64,000 bases of DNA from Tritrichomonas musculus (GCA_039105265.1 JAPFFF010000002.1:7006001-7070000); one strand, 5' to 3'; numbered from the stretch's first letter, positions 20,304 through 29,865 are shown. The notes: a model not told the origin generated them from the letters alone. A program made the numbers and translations.

Positions 20304-20342
20304 CTGTGTACTTACGATAGGTTTTTCAGTAGGTATTTGGCC
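20304..20342 (-). promoter_or_regulatory. Candidate Polinton promoter element, copy 2
   Basis: Second copy of the 38-bp motif at 19844-19881 (GTGTACTTACGATAGG followed by TTTTTCAG and AGGTATTTGG), again about 100 bp upstream of an ATG (20207). It is followed by an unusually GC-rich stretch (20340-20420) that contrasts with the AT-rich sequence beginning at 20427 and probably lies close to the right end of the element. Confidence 0.5.
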
Positions 20343-20430
20343 GGAAGCTGAGGCCCAAGCGAAGGCGTACCTGAGCTTGGTGGCGAAGCGTGTAGGCGGT
20401 GATGAGGTACGAAACACCGCCTATACTTAA

Positions 20431-22240
20431 CTACTTCATTTTATATTTATTATATCATATTTATATCATATATTTAATATAAATTCTATTTAAGAAATTG
20501 TTTTAATAAGATATAAATAAATAATCCAAATTTTATACTCACAAAATATTTGAAGAGTTTTTATGTAAAAATTTATGCAAACATAAATATCCTAAAATAG
20601 AAACATATTTAACCTAATTGGCTCGGTAAAACCTCATTATATTTTATATTATAAGGTATATCTTGTAATAAGCACGTTTTTAATATTATTCCAGTCAATG
20701 AATACTTTCAAGATTTTTTGTGAGAACCAAAAAACGTGCTTATTCAAAAAAATGAATATTAAAAAAAAATAGACGTTTATTTGAGAGGATTTGTTTTTCA
20801 AACATTTTTATCTTTTTTTAATGGCTATATCAAGTTTCTTTGCCTCGATAAAAAACCATTAATTTTATTATATAATAACATATCCGAAAATTATATTAAA
20901 CGGTTAAGCCAATCTCTCCAGAAAAATCACATTTTTTTTAGTCGAAAATTTAATTTATAATATCTTCATAATTAGTGAAATAATAAGTGATATAAAATAC
21001 AAACTAGCATTCAAAAACAATAAAACATATGTTAAGCAAATATAAATGCACATATATGATGGTATCATGCAGATATTCCATTTTGATGAGAAAAAATTAA
21101 TTGGTCTATAAAGTTAAATATATATAATTCATCATAAGTATGATATGAATAATCAATGTTACCGATCAATATTTACTATATAAAAAGATAAAAGTATTTC
21201 AAAAAACATTCCATACATTTTCTCGTTATCTAAAAATTGAGAAAATTTGAAAATAAACTTTTCAAAATTGAATGGAGATAAAGATTAAAAAACAAAGTTT
21301 ATTAGTGCTTTATTTTTTTAAAAAAATCCATAATAAATAAATATATCATTTGTTGATCTTATTTATTTTTTTGAATATTTAATAGATATAAAATACTATT
21401 GATATAATTATTATTATATTTTTTATTGTTATAAAAAGATATTTTAGTTTTTTTTTATTTTTTATTTATCAATTTTATTATATTCAAATTTGAATAGCAT
21501 TCAATTTATTTCTGATATATTTTTTTCCTTAATATAAAATATGTTTAACTCATATAAAATTAATTGAAGAATTAAAAATTAGCATAAAATAAACAATGCA
21601 AAAGATTTGTACTTAATAAATATGATTAATATTGATATTCATGACAAAAATAATTTTGGTATAATAATATGCGACAGAAACAATTTTTAATAATAAAATT
21701 ATTAAAAATATGTGCTTATATTTTTGATATTTATATTATCCTTAATTATATTGAATAATAAATATTTTTTACAATCACACATATTTTAATTAAATCAATA
21801 ATGTAAAATATACACACACAAAAAAAAGAATTATTTGTACCGAAATGTTAATAAAATGTATTTTATTTTCACAAAATTAATATATATGGTGTTTTTAAAA
21901 ATCAAGATATATTGAGATTTTGAAAGTTTCCAATTACGACCAAATTTTAAAAATATAATCAAATTTAAAAGAGTGCATATTATGTTTACTATTTTATTCG
22001 GCTTAAATTGTTTACAAAACAATGTATTTATATATTGATTTAAGTATTTTTAATCTAAACGTAAGGTTAGGTGCTTTTGATTTTAACGGAACTTTTTTTA
22101 GAAAAAATATCCATTCAAAAAGTTATTAATATAGTATAAAAATGATCGTTAAGGAGAAAAATTTATTATATTTGACCAAATCTTTTTCCCAAAAGCTATC
22201 TTTCAAAGTTTTATTCTATGAGTTCATTCAATATTGATAA
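20431..22240. other. AT-rich spacer right of the Polinton
   Basis: No gene seen on either strand. The one structured feature is a perfect 15-bp inverted repeat (arms 20667-20681 and 20730-20744, AATAAGCACGTTTTT) with a 48-bp loop, about 240 bp right of the last Polinton gene. The rest is low-complexity AT-rich DNA. Confidence 0.5.
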
Positions 22241-22255
22241 GTTTACAAAAAAAAA

Positions 22256-22545
22256 TGGAAACTAACTTTTTCAACAACCCCCTAACTTTTTTTGACCATT
22301 TTCCCCTCTCAAATTAGCCTTTTTTGATGGCAAAAAGTACTTTCTTTTGAATTTAAATTTAAATATGGAAAAAAGTTAGGAGGTTTTGTAAAGTTAAAAT
22401 CAGGGCTTCTAAATTATAATACATAAATAATATTGAATACATTATTAAATATATTTAAATGAATGAATATTTATTGATCTATAAAAAGTTTTCTCTCAAA
22501 TTTTAAAAAAGTTAGGGGGTTTTTTTATTGTTAGGGGGTTTTGAA
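22256..22545. repeat. Small inverted-repeat element (CCCCCTAACTTTTT arms)
   Basis: At 22274-22291 the sequence reads ACCCCCTAACTTTTTTT. The inverse (AAAAAAGTTAGGGGGT) occurs at 22505-22520 and again as TTAGGGGGTTTT at 22531-22542, with a variant (AAAAGTTAGGAGGTTTT) in the middle at 22371-22387. This looks like a small non-autonomous element or a multi-copy motif cluster. It ends about 15 bp before the start of the segmental duplication. No target duplication was identified. Confidence 0.45.
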
Positions 22546-22832
22546 CTTTACTTTAGTCCCTTAAAACAAAATTCAGATCTTGCCAAAAGATTTTCAGAGT
22601 TTGCCACTATTTTCAATGAAAATAATTTTTCTGAAGTTTTAATTCGAAATTTCGATAGAATAAAAAAATTTTTATAATGATATCTTTTATTGCTTTAAAT
22701 TAATATATATCATTTTATTTATTTATATAAATATATTATCTATATAAAAATCAATTTATTTTTATTATTTGGAAGATATTCATATTTTATTTTAACAATG
22801 AACTTTTTCAGAATATAATAAAAATATTAATA

Positions 22833-23232
22833 AAGTGGCGGGAAAAAGTTGCCAACGGCGGGAAATAGTTGCCAACGATGACCTTTTTAAGGATATATTT
22901 AAATGAAAGTTATAATTAATTATATTTAAATTATATTAAATATTATTAATATGTAATAAAAAGTAATAATTAAAAAAATATGAAGATATATATATATCTT
23001 ATATTCAATGCTCAATTGAAATGCTAAGAAAAAGTTAACATAAAAATTTTTAAAAAATTTAACAAAATTTGTTTAAAAAAATGAAACATAAACATTTTTT
23101 TATAATTTAAAATGCAACAAATAATGAAACAATGATTTCTTTTTTATATCGTATTGTTTAAATGCTAAAAAAATGCTTTTAAGGCCACCGTTGGCAACTT
23201 TTTCCTGTCGTCGGCAACTTTTTCAGGCATCT
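22833..23232. mobile_element. 400-bp MITE-like element with defined empty site
   Basis: Present here and absent from the otherwise matching position near 33590 in the second duplicate, so its limits are exact. It is 400 bp, flanked by ATA (22830-22832 and 23233-23235) where the empty site has a single ATA. The ends are imperfect inverted repeats of about 45 bp: left TGGCGGGAAAAAGTTGCC then GGCGGGAAATAGTTGCC, right the inverse of TGCCTGAAAAAGTTGCC then CAGGAAAAAGTTGCC. Each arm thus contains its own direct duplication of a GGGAAAAAGTTGCCAAC unit. There is no coding capacity. A 3-bp (or TA-containing) target duplication would suit a Tc1/mariner- or Harbinger-like helper, but the family is unknown. 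Confidence 0.85.
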
Positions 23233-23413
23233 ATATATTAATATTTAAATATTTTTTCTTAATTATTAAGCAATATTTATATATAAAATATTTTATATAA
23301 AATGAAATGACTAATAAAAAAAGAAATATATATATATATGTGGATGTATTCTTCTTTTTTTTGCCCTATTAATTTTATAAAATTTAATTTGATTTTTTTC
23401 AGCCTCTTAAGTC

Positions 23414-26161
23414 ATGCTTATCAAGGAAATTGATACAATTCGTTCAAGCGAAATCACTTCCACCATTAAGATCCAATGTAATTACTCGAATAATGATATT
23501 TTATATACTTTTGAAGTCACTCCAGAAAAAAAACAAAATTATTTTGACGACTTCACGAAATTAATTTCAAAATTAGATGATAACCAAAAGCTATTTTTCA
23601 TTGAACCTTATAAATTCGATAATTCTACGGATTCTAACAACCAAAAGTACTCTTTTAATTATTGTCCAGGGAACGACTTAAATACTTTCTTTTATAAAAA
23701 TCAAGATAACAAACGACCACCAAATTTAGAGAGTTATTATGATTACTTTAACGAAATAGATCATCTTTATTTACGGAAGTGGCTTTTTTCTATTGTTTGT
23801 GGAATTCAAATTCTCATTAACAACAATATCAAATTAATCCGAATATCGAATCGATTTGTTTTCATTGATTCAAAAATGGAATCACGAATTTCATATTCTA
23901 ACTGGGACACTGAAACGAAGAGATCAACGACACCAAACATCCTCTTTTTCATGCCTCCAGAAGACATTGGTTTAGATTATGACGAAACATTAAATACGAG
24001 CAGTCCTGAAGAAAAAGTTTCATATTCGATTGGAGTTCTTATCATTTCTCTTTTAAACAAAATCTCACCCAATTCATACTTCCACAACACAGCAATCAGA
24101 ATTGTCAGTGAAACATTGGGGAAAGGAGGATTTTACAACGACAAAATTCCAAACTGCAGCCTGAAACCTCTGATTGCGAAGTGTCTTCAAGAAGAACCAA
24201 ATAAACGTCCCAAATTGAGGGAAATCATTGAAGAGCTGATAACATCAAGAAATGGTCTTTCAGAAGCGAAATACGGCGAGTATTGTGAGTGGCTTCGAAG
24301 AAAATTTGACCTTTTTGGACGAGAAGGAAAAGAACTTATCGAAGGCATCTTGCAAATCGTCAACCGCAAAGTTACCGAGAGAGACGAAGCAGAAGCAGAT
24401 GTGAAAGGAGGAGGATTCAAAATCGCCGACATGCCGAAGTTTCTAGAATTGGCATCTGGAACATCGTTCTATAAAGAAATCATTGACAACAGTGACTCTT
24501 TGCTAGAGAAACTTAGTCAATTACTTTCTGACTACGTGAAGAATAAGTTTAATGTAAACAAAAGCAAAAGCAACAAGTATGAAATGATTTCAGAATACCT
24601 GAAATGTAGTAATTTGACAACTGGAATCAAACTAGTTGACTTATTCCGTGGCCGTTTGAATGCATTTTCAATTGATAACATGAAAGGGAATTTGTCGTTT
24701 TCCATTCTGATTTCAAATCAAACGATTAGATTAGTTCTTCCAAAGACATTCAAAATTTATCCAGATTATATCGAAAATTTCAACGACGATCCACTGTTTG
24801 TTGAAGTTTTTGACATGCAAACAGACAAATCTTCACAGCCAGCTCAAATCAACTTCTATCCATTCCTGAATGTCTACAACCTTCTCCATGGAAACAAATG
24901 GAATCGTCATATTGAATACGAAGACAAAGTGAGGTGGCTATTACAGACATCAAGAGCGCTGACTCGACTTCATGAGCGAGGCTTCACAGTTGAAGAATTC
25001 AGCAGTCAGGACGTCTTCATCGACATTGACTTCAACGCCCACTTCTTCCCAACAAAAATGAAGAGAAAAGATTCAAAAGAATCATTAGAAAAAGACTTTT
25101 TCCTTGAAGATGAATTCAATTACCATCTCGCATACAATGCGCCAGAAGTGATTACAGGACAATCAGAAGGATCAACGAGTGAATCGAGAATTGTCTTTTC
25201 ATTTGGAGTTTTCATTTGTGAACTGCTTAACGAAGAAAAGCCAGGAAACTTTTTGTATAACCAAACGCCTAAAGAGAAGAAGAGACTTCTGAAGAAGCAA
25301 CGAACGCCAACATTTGAAAACAATTCATCATTTGAGGCGATTGTTAAGTCATGCCTTGAAATTGAACCAAAGAAACGAAGAACATTTTCATCGATCGCAG
25401 AAATGATTTTTAAGATATCAAATCCAACGAAAGAAAAAGATTCAAACACAGAAAAAACCAAAAATAATTCGCATGATCCTGCATATAACTTTGAAATCAC
25501 ACATCTTCAGCTTGCATCTGATTGTGGATCATCCATTCCAGACGAAATACTCAAATACATTAATAAGAAAATGAGTCGAGATGAAATTTTGTCATTCAAT
25601 TTTTATCTGAATAAAGGAACAGATATCTTCACAAAATATGAACTCGCATGGATCATTCTCAATCACCACCAAAACGACTTAAATGAAGCATTGAAAATTA
25701 TGAGAGGAGAAAAAGTTAAATTTAAAGTCTATGATCCACTAGAATCAAGATATGAAGCAGCAGTAAAATCAGATAATTTTCACTGCGAAAATGCTGCTGA
25801 ATCTCAAATAAATGAAACTAATGAGTTATTTGATAAAAAAAATTGTTCTATTAAATACTACAAATATGTTCATTTAGCCGGACTTCAAAAACGAGCATCC
25901 AGGCAACTTATATTAAGAACTGGTCGTAACTTTATTCCAAAAGTTCATTATGAAGTCGAAGTCTTAGTTAAAAATTCATATGATTATCCCTACGGTGTTA
26001 ATTTGAAGATGCAAAACACTGAGAAAATGATAGATGAATTTTATCGCAAAGGGTTTTACCCAAAAAATACAGTTCAAGGTAGAAATAAAGGTGGAAACAT
26101 TACTTTAAATATTAATGATACGAATAACGTAAATAATCAAAAACAATCAGAAGAGAAGTAA
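23414..26161 (+). CDS. Tandem-pseudokinase protein, copy 1 (915 aa)
   Basis: Large protein with two divergent protein-kinase-like regions. The first (about 60-285) has the C-lobe pattern EKVSYSIGVLIISLLNK and ends with CLQEEPNKRPKLREI, the usual kinase helix-I arginine motif. At the catalytic loop it reads IKLIRISNRFVFID in place of HRDLxxxN, and no DFG is seen. The second (about 465-690) has HERGFTVEEFSSQDVFID at the catalytic loop, AYNAPEVIT like the APE motif, SRIVFSFGVFICELL, and CLEIEPKKRRTF. It also lacks HRD and DFG. Both are therefore likely pseudokinases acting as scaffolds or regulators. The C-terminal 200 residues are of unknown family. Sequence after the stop still matches the second copy and reads as protein-like, so the ancestral C-terminus was probably longer. 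Cytosolic; no signal peptide or membrane segment. Confidence 0.88.
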   Translation: MLIKEIDTIRSSEITSTIKIQCNYSNNDILYTFEVTPEKKQNYFDDFTKLISKLDDNQKLFFIEPYKFDNSTDSNNQKYSFNYCPGNDLNTFFYKNQDNKRPPNLESYYDYFNEIDHLYLRKWLFSIVCGIQILINNNIKLIRISNRFVFIDSKMESRISYSNWDTETKRSTTPNILFFMPPEDIGLDYDETLNTSSPEEKVSYSIGVLIISLLNKISPNSYFHNTAIRIVSETLGKGGFYNDKIPNCSLKPLIAKCLQEEPNKRPKLREIIEELITSRNGLSEAKYGEYCEWLRRKFDLFGREGKELIEGILQIVNRKVTERDEAEADVKGGGFKIADMPKFLELASGTSFYKEIIDNSDSLLEKLSQLLSDYVKNKFNVNKSKSNKYEMISEYLKCSNLTTGIKLVDLFRGRLNAFSIDNMKGNLSFSILISNQTIRLVLPKTFKIYPDYIENFNDDPLFVEVFDMQTDKSSQPAQINFYPFLNVYNLLHGNKWNRHIEYEDKVRWLLQTSRALTRLHERGFTVEEFSSQDVFIDIDFNAHFFPTKMKRKDSKESLEKDFFLEDEFNYHLAYNAPEVITGQSEGSTSESRIVFSFGVFICELLNEEKPGNFLYNQTPKEKKRLLKKQRTPTFENNSSFEAIVKSCLEIEPKKRRTFSSIAEMIFKISNPTKEKDSNTEKTKNNSHDPAYNFEITHLQLASDCGSSIPDEILKYINKKMSRDEILSFNFYLNKGTDIFTKYELAWIILNHHQNDLNEALKIMRGEKVKFKVYDPLESRYEAAVKSDNFHCENAAESQINETNELFDKKNCSIKYYKYVHLAGLQKRASRQLILRTGRNFIPKVHYEVEVLVKNSYDYPYGVNLKMQNTEKMIDEFYRKGFYPKNTVQGRNKGGNITLNINDTNNVNNQKQSEEK

Positions 26162-26230
26162 GAACAGTTCAAAAAAAGCGTGAACGAAGACGTAAAAAAT
26201 GAGATTGAAATCGAAGCCATCAACTCCTTC

Positions 26231-26850
26231 AAGTATTATGTAAATAATATTTCGTTAAAAATTAGAAATAAAACGATATTTTCAAAGACTTAAGAATTCT
26301 TTCTCCAGATATTTTCTGTTAACAAATGAATGAATATCAAAATCATAATTTTGATATTTTATTATCAGCAACACTAAATATTTATTTTTAATAGTTGTAT
26401 TGCCTTATCAATTAGACCTTTCGACCGTGTGCCGTTTTTATGGTGTTCCGTTGTCAAACCGTAGTTTACACAGAACGGTTTAAAAGAAAAAAAAACCATT
26501 ACTGTATTTATTTGGTTGGATTTTTTTAAAAAAATATGAAATTTATATATAAAAAAAAGTTGTAACAAAAAAAAGTTGTAACGTAAAAATTAAATTTATA
26601 TATATTATATTAAGATAAAACATTTTACATTATTTCTCAAAAAACCGTTTGCCCAAGAATGAGCAGACACTTTTTGTGCAAATAAACCTTAGAAATCAAA
26701 TGTAAACTACACAATTTTGGGCAAATTGGGCTTTGGGCAATGGGCACATAAACCATAGAAAATTCTGAGAAAAATCGGTTATTGCCCAAAGCACCTACAT
26801 GTTTTTAATTTTTTTTTTTATTAATTCCATTTTTTATAACTTTTTCAAAA
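26231..26850. other. Spacer with TTGGGCAA-type repeats
   Basis: No supported gene. Between about 26640 and 26800 the word TTTGGGCAA / TTGCCCAAA and variants recur in both orientations, together with AAACCGTTT / AAACGGTTT. Similar GCCCAAA words appear again at 28170-28215. These look like fragments of dispersed repeats. Confidence 0.4.
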
Positions 26851-26882
26851 CTATATATATTTAAACAATTGTTGTACTAGAT

Positions 26883-27681
26883 AGATGTACAGAAACCAAG
26901 ATCCTGCCAAAATTTTGACTTATTTTTATATTTATATTATTTAAATAAATTTATATAATTCATATTAGTACTTTAATAAATGAATTGATCGTACAATTTT
27001 AAGATATTTATATTTTTTGTAAAACGGTTTATTTGAAAATTGATAATATTATTTTTAAAATTTGTGAATTTTTATTCAATTTTAATTTGAATCAAAGTTA
27101 TAAACTGAGTTCAAAAAACTTTACCTCCATATCAAATTTTAAATCATTTTATCTTTTTTATCAAACAATTTAATTGCATTATTCTTCAGTAATAATATAT
27201 TATATAATTATCATAATATTAATTAAATTATAAAAAATTAATTCATATTTAAAATATAAAGATATGATTATTTTAAATTGAGAGGGAGGTAATGTTTTTT
27301 GAACAAGGTTTATTTTTTAACTTTTTAAATTTTAAGGTTTCACTTTTTCAAACAAAATAATGAAAAAAGCATGATATTAAAGTAGGAAAAAAAAAAAAAA
27401 ATCATGCGATCTGATTTTTTTCAAAATTAAATATCTGCTTACTTACATGACAAAGCATATTATATGTTCTTAAGAACTCACAAATTTGGGCCAATTTTTT
27501 GTTATAACACAATCTTTTTATATCTTGGTTAAATAGCTTTTTTACATGATATTATATTCAATTTATACTTTATTAATGATTATTGAATTATCGAAAATTG
27601 AATATTTAATAATTTGATTGAGATATTGATATTTTAAGTGTAAATAACAATTCATTGAAAAAGTTATGTTTCTGTACATCT
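26883..27681. mobile_element. About 800-bp non-autonomous element, 14-bp TIRs, 8-bp target duplication
   Basis: Perfect 14-bp terminal inverted repeats AGATGTACAGAAAC (26883-26896) and its inverse (27668-27681). They are flanked by an 8-bp direct repeat TACTAGAT (26875-26882 and 27682-27689). The interior is AT-rich and has no coding capacity. Eight-bp duplications are typical of hAT and P-type elements, so a non-autonomous hAT-like element is a reasonable guess. Its target is the left tip of the TIR of the neighbouring element at 27684-28005. Confidence 0.6.
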
Positions 27682-27683
27682 TA

Positions 27684-28005
27684 CTAGATATTCCAACATT
27701 TTGTTCTCAAAAAGTTAAAAAATTTAATAAAAGACATAGAAAATATTGAATAAATCATAATTTTTTTTATTCAAAATTATTTGGGCTACATATTTTTACC
27801 GAGTCTTACCCCAAATCGCGGGGTCTCGACTCCTCCCTCTGGTCGTCGTCGTTAGTCGTCGCTCGACGCCCGCTAGGGGTATGTAGACTGCGGAAATAAT
27901 ATGTAACAATAAAATAATTTGAATAAAAAAAGAGCGATTTATTCAATATTTTCTATGACATTTAATAAAATTCTCTTTTTAAGAACAAAATGTTGGAATA
28001 TCTAG
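27684..28005. mobile_element. 322-bp MITE with about 100-bp TIRs and GC-rich core
   Basis: Long imperfect inverted repeats begin CTAGATATTCCAACATTTTG on the left (27684 to about 27785) and on the inverse strand on the right (about 27905 to 28005), with roughly 80-90 percent identity by eye. TA flanks both ends (27682-27683, 28006-28007), fitting a Tc1/mariner-type TA target. The central 27800-27895 is strikingly GC-rich for this genome and rich in GTCGTCG and its inverse, so it can fold. It has no coding capacity. Another element has landed in its left tip. Confidence 0.75.
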
Positions 28006-28400
28006 TATAACATATATATTTAAACAATCAAATAATTAAATAAAAATATTATTAGCAATACTCAAAAAGTTTACAATTATTATCAAAAAAATTGATTTAT
28101 TATAATGAATATTTTGCATGAGTTTATTCAATTTTGTATTTTAATGATTCCCCACTTACCCAAATATAAAAAGGCAATGGGTTGGGCTGCCCAAAGCCAA
28201 ATTGCCCAAAACAGACATCCTTAGATTAAATGAGCAAAGCATTGCCAGTTTTTACTTATTTCATCTGAGAAACAGATAATGAAATCTTTTTTACTCATTT
28301 CAAAATAATAAAATTATAAAAATTAAAGAAAAACAGAGTCCTTTGAAAAAGTAGTGTAGGCTTAAATCATTCCCCAAAAAGGAGAATACTTATCGCCCCT

Positions 28401-28464
28401 AATACTTATTGGCCCAGGAGGTTAAGGCCAATATTGACCTTAACCTCTGGGGTCAATAAGTATT
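28401..28464. repeat. 64-bp near-perfect palindrome
   Basis: Inverted repeat with arms of about 28 bp around a central CAATATTG. The left arm reads AATACTTATTGGCCCAGGAG and GTTAAGGC, and the right arm is its inverse with about three mismatches. A partial extra copy of the arm start (AATACTTATCGCCCC) lies at 28385-28399. It sits about 45 bp beyond the 3' end of the BTB-like/F5-8C gene. It could be a transcript-end structure, a cruciform or a small foldback element. Confidence 0.8.
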
Positions 28465-28507
28465 TCCCAAATAAAAATAAAAATATTATATGAAATACAC
28501 TTTTTTA

Positions 28508-29794
28508 TTATATTAGGCTTCCATATATTTCAAATGTCTCCATGGTTAAATAATTCGCTCCGAACCAGTCTGGTCCTGTTGAACGCATCCTCATATACCG
28601 ATATTTTTTAATCTTTTGTTTTTCAATTTTGAAGGTATGAATCATTCGTTTTCCATTTAAAAATGAGCAATTTTTTTCTTCATCAATGATTTCCCATGAA
28701 TTGTTATCATTTGAACATTCAATCACCCAGCTTTTTGGATGATACCAGTTTGGAATCCCATTTCTTGATCTGATTGAATATTCGGTTGGAATTATTCGAT
28801 GCTTTTTAAAGTCAAAACAAATCCAACTGTTCTCAATATTTTCTGAACAAAAGTTTTTATTTTGATCATCAAATAAAGCAACATTTAGTGGATGATGATG
28901 TTCAGCGTTACTCTCAATTGATGATGAAGTGAAGTCAATTTGACTTTCATTGTTTGAATTTTGTAAATATTTAATGATTCCTGAAAATTCTTCTTTTTCT
29001 GAATGTACAAAAAGTTTTCCTTGTTGTCTGTATCGTTTAATTTTTGACTTCACTTCATATTTCAATTCAATTTTTTGTGTAAGTCTGTTTGATATTTTTC
29101 GCCATGTTTCACTTGTGATGTCATTCATATCGAATGCTTGAATGAATTCATTCATCGCTTTTGATGATACTTCATTGAAAACAACGGCTTCATACAAAAC
29201 TGAATATTGTGAATTATTTGAATAGAGTTTGTTTATAAATTTCAAAAGCTGATTTTCTGATTTTAATTGAAGTTTTTTATTATTAATTATGTCATAAAGT
29301 GTGCTGATTTTAAGATTTTTAATTTCTTCTTCTCGTGTTTCACAAAGATCATAAAAATGTGATGAAATGTATTCAATTTCTTCTTTTAGACGTTTAGAAT
29401 AAATATTTGAAAATTGTTCGTGTTCTGAAATTAATGTGAAAATATTGTCATCGTTGATTTCAATTAATTCTGTTGGATCATTTATATCAATAAATTCTTT
29501 TCCAAGAATTTTAAGAACTTCATATATAAATGGAAGATCGTTTAAAGGAATATCGTTTTGATTAAAATTAATTAGTTTTAAAATATTCTGGAAGTTTCCT
29601 TGTTGATGCGTATTAATTGTGATTTCATCAAATGTTGGATCGTTTAAATGAATTTTACAAATATTTGGTGATAATAAATCTGAAATTAGCTTATTTGTCT
29701 TATATTCTTCACCATTAACGTGAAATATAAAGGAATCTGTGTAGATTCGAAGAGGAACCTTCAAAATGCACTTACTATTTAAGTGAATTTTCAT
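28508..29794 (-). CDS. BTB-like / F5-8 type C (discoidin-like) domain protein
   Basis: A 428-residue protein from a family much expanded in trichomonads. The N-terminal part (about 15-130) has the look of a BTB/POZ domain (FIFHVNGEEYKTNKLISDLLSP opening, then IYEVLKILGKEF). A helical BACK-like linker runs to about 250. The C-terminal 130 residues are an F5/8 type C-like domain: SWICFDFKKHRIIPTEYSIR, WYHPKSWVIECSNDNNSW and KKYRYMRMRSTGP are the usual conserved strands. Without a signal peptide, a cytosolic adaptor role is more likely than extracellular binding. The gene has an ATG at 29794 and a TA microsatellite just upstream. A related gene is at the right edge of the window. Confidence 0.85.
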   Translation of the reverse strand: MKIHLNSKCILKVPLRIYTDSFIFHVNGEEYKTNKLISDLLSPNICKIHLNDPTFDEITINTHQQGNFQNILKLINFNQNDIPLNDLPFIYEVLKILGKEFIDINDPTELIEINDDNIFTLISEHEQFSNIYSKRLKEEIEYISSHFYDLCETREEEIKNLKISTLYDIINNKKLQLKSENQLLKFINKLYSNNSQYSVLYEAVVFNEVSSKAMNEFIQAFDMNDITSETWRKISNRLTQKIELKYEVKSKIKRYRQQGKLFVHSEKEEFSGIIKYLQNSNNESQIDFTSSSIESNAEHHHPLNVALFDDQNKNFCSENIENSWICFDFKKHRIIPTEYSIRSRNGIPNWYHPKSWVIECSNDNNSWEIIDEEKNCSFLNGKRMIHTFKIEKQKIKKYRYMRMRSTGPDWFGANYLTMETFEIYGSLI

Positions 29795-29824
29795 GAATCA
29801 AGCAAAGTTTTAAAATTAAAAAAG

Positions 29825-29865
<41 letters not shown>

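Larger units (their letters stand above)
7400..20430. mobile_element. Polinton/Maverick element, about 13 kb, partly broken
   Basis: The gene set identifies a Polinton: protein-primed family B DNA polymerase, retrovirus-like integrase, FtsK/HerA-type packaging ATPase, double-jelly-roll major capsid protein and a set of small structural-type genes, all packed with short spacers. Two genes point right, the rest left. Polintons are large self-synthesising DNA elements that share virion genes with adenoviruses and virophages and are abundant in trichomonads. No terminal inverted repeats or target duplication were recognised, so the limits are taken from the outermost genes: a Tc1/mariner remnant lies on the left and AT-rich sequence on the right. 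An adenovirus-type protease gene was not recognised. Most frames are open. About four or five breaks are present in total, pointing to a fairly young but inactive copy. Confidence 0.9.
22561..26230. repeat. Segmental duplication, copy 1
   Basis: From TTAAAACAAAATTCAGATC (22561) to CAACTCCTTC (26230) the sequence matches 33321-36610, including about 450 bp of noncoding upstream DNA, the whole pseudokinase gene and about 70 bp after its stop. The only large difference is a 400-bp insertion at 22833-23232 in this copy. Shared upstream DNA means the duplication was made at DNA level rather than from a processed mRNA. Confidence 0.92.

Noticed and set aside
19844-20342. GTAAGT within the repeated Polinton upstream element as an intron 5' splice site
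   Set aside because: No trichomonad-type branch/acceptor sequence ACTAACACACAG before the following ATG.
7400-20430. Search for Polinton terminal inverted repeats and 6-bp target duplication
   Set aside because: No matching sequences seen at the two sides; the limits given are those of the genes only.
26374-26568. Reverse frame of 64 residues with FKPFCVNYGLTTEHHKNG
   Set aside because: Looks faintly protein-like but is too short, has no clear family and lies among dispersed repeat fragments.
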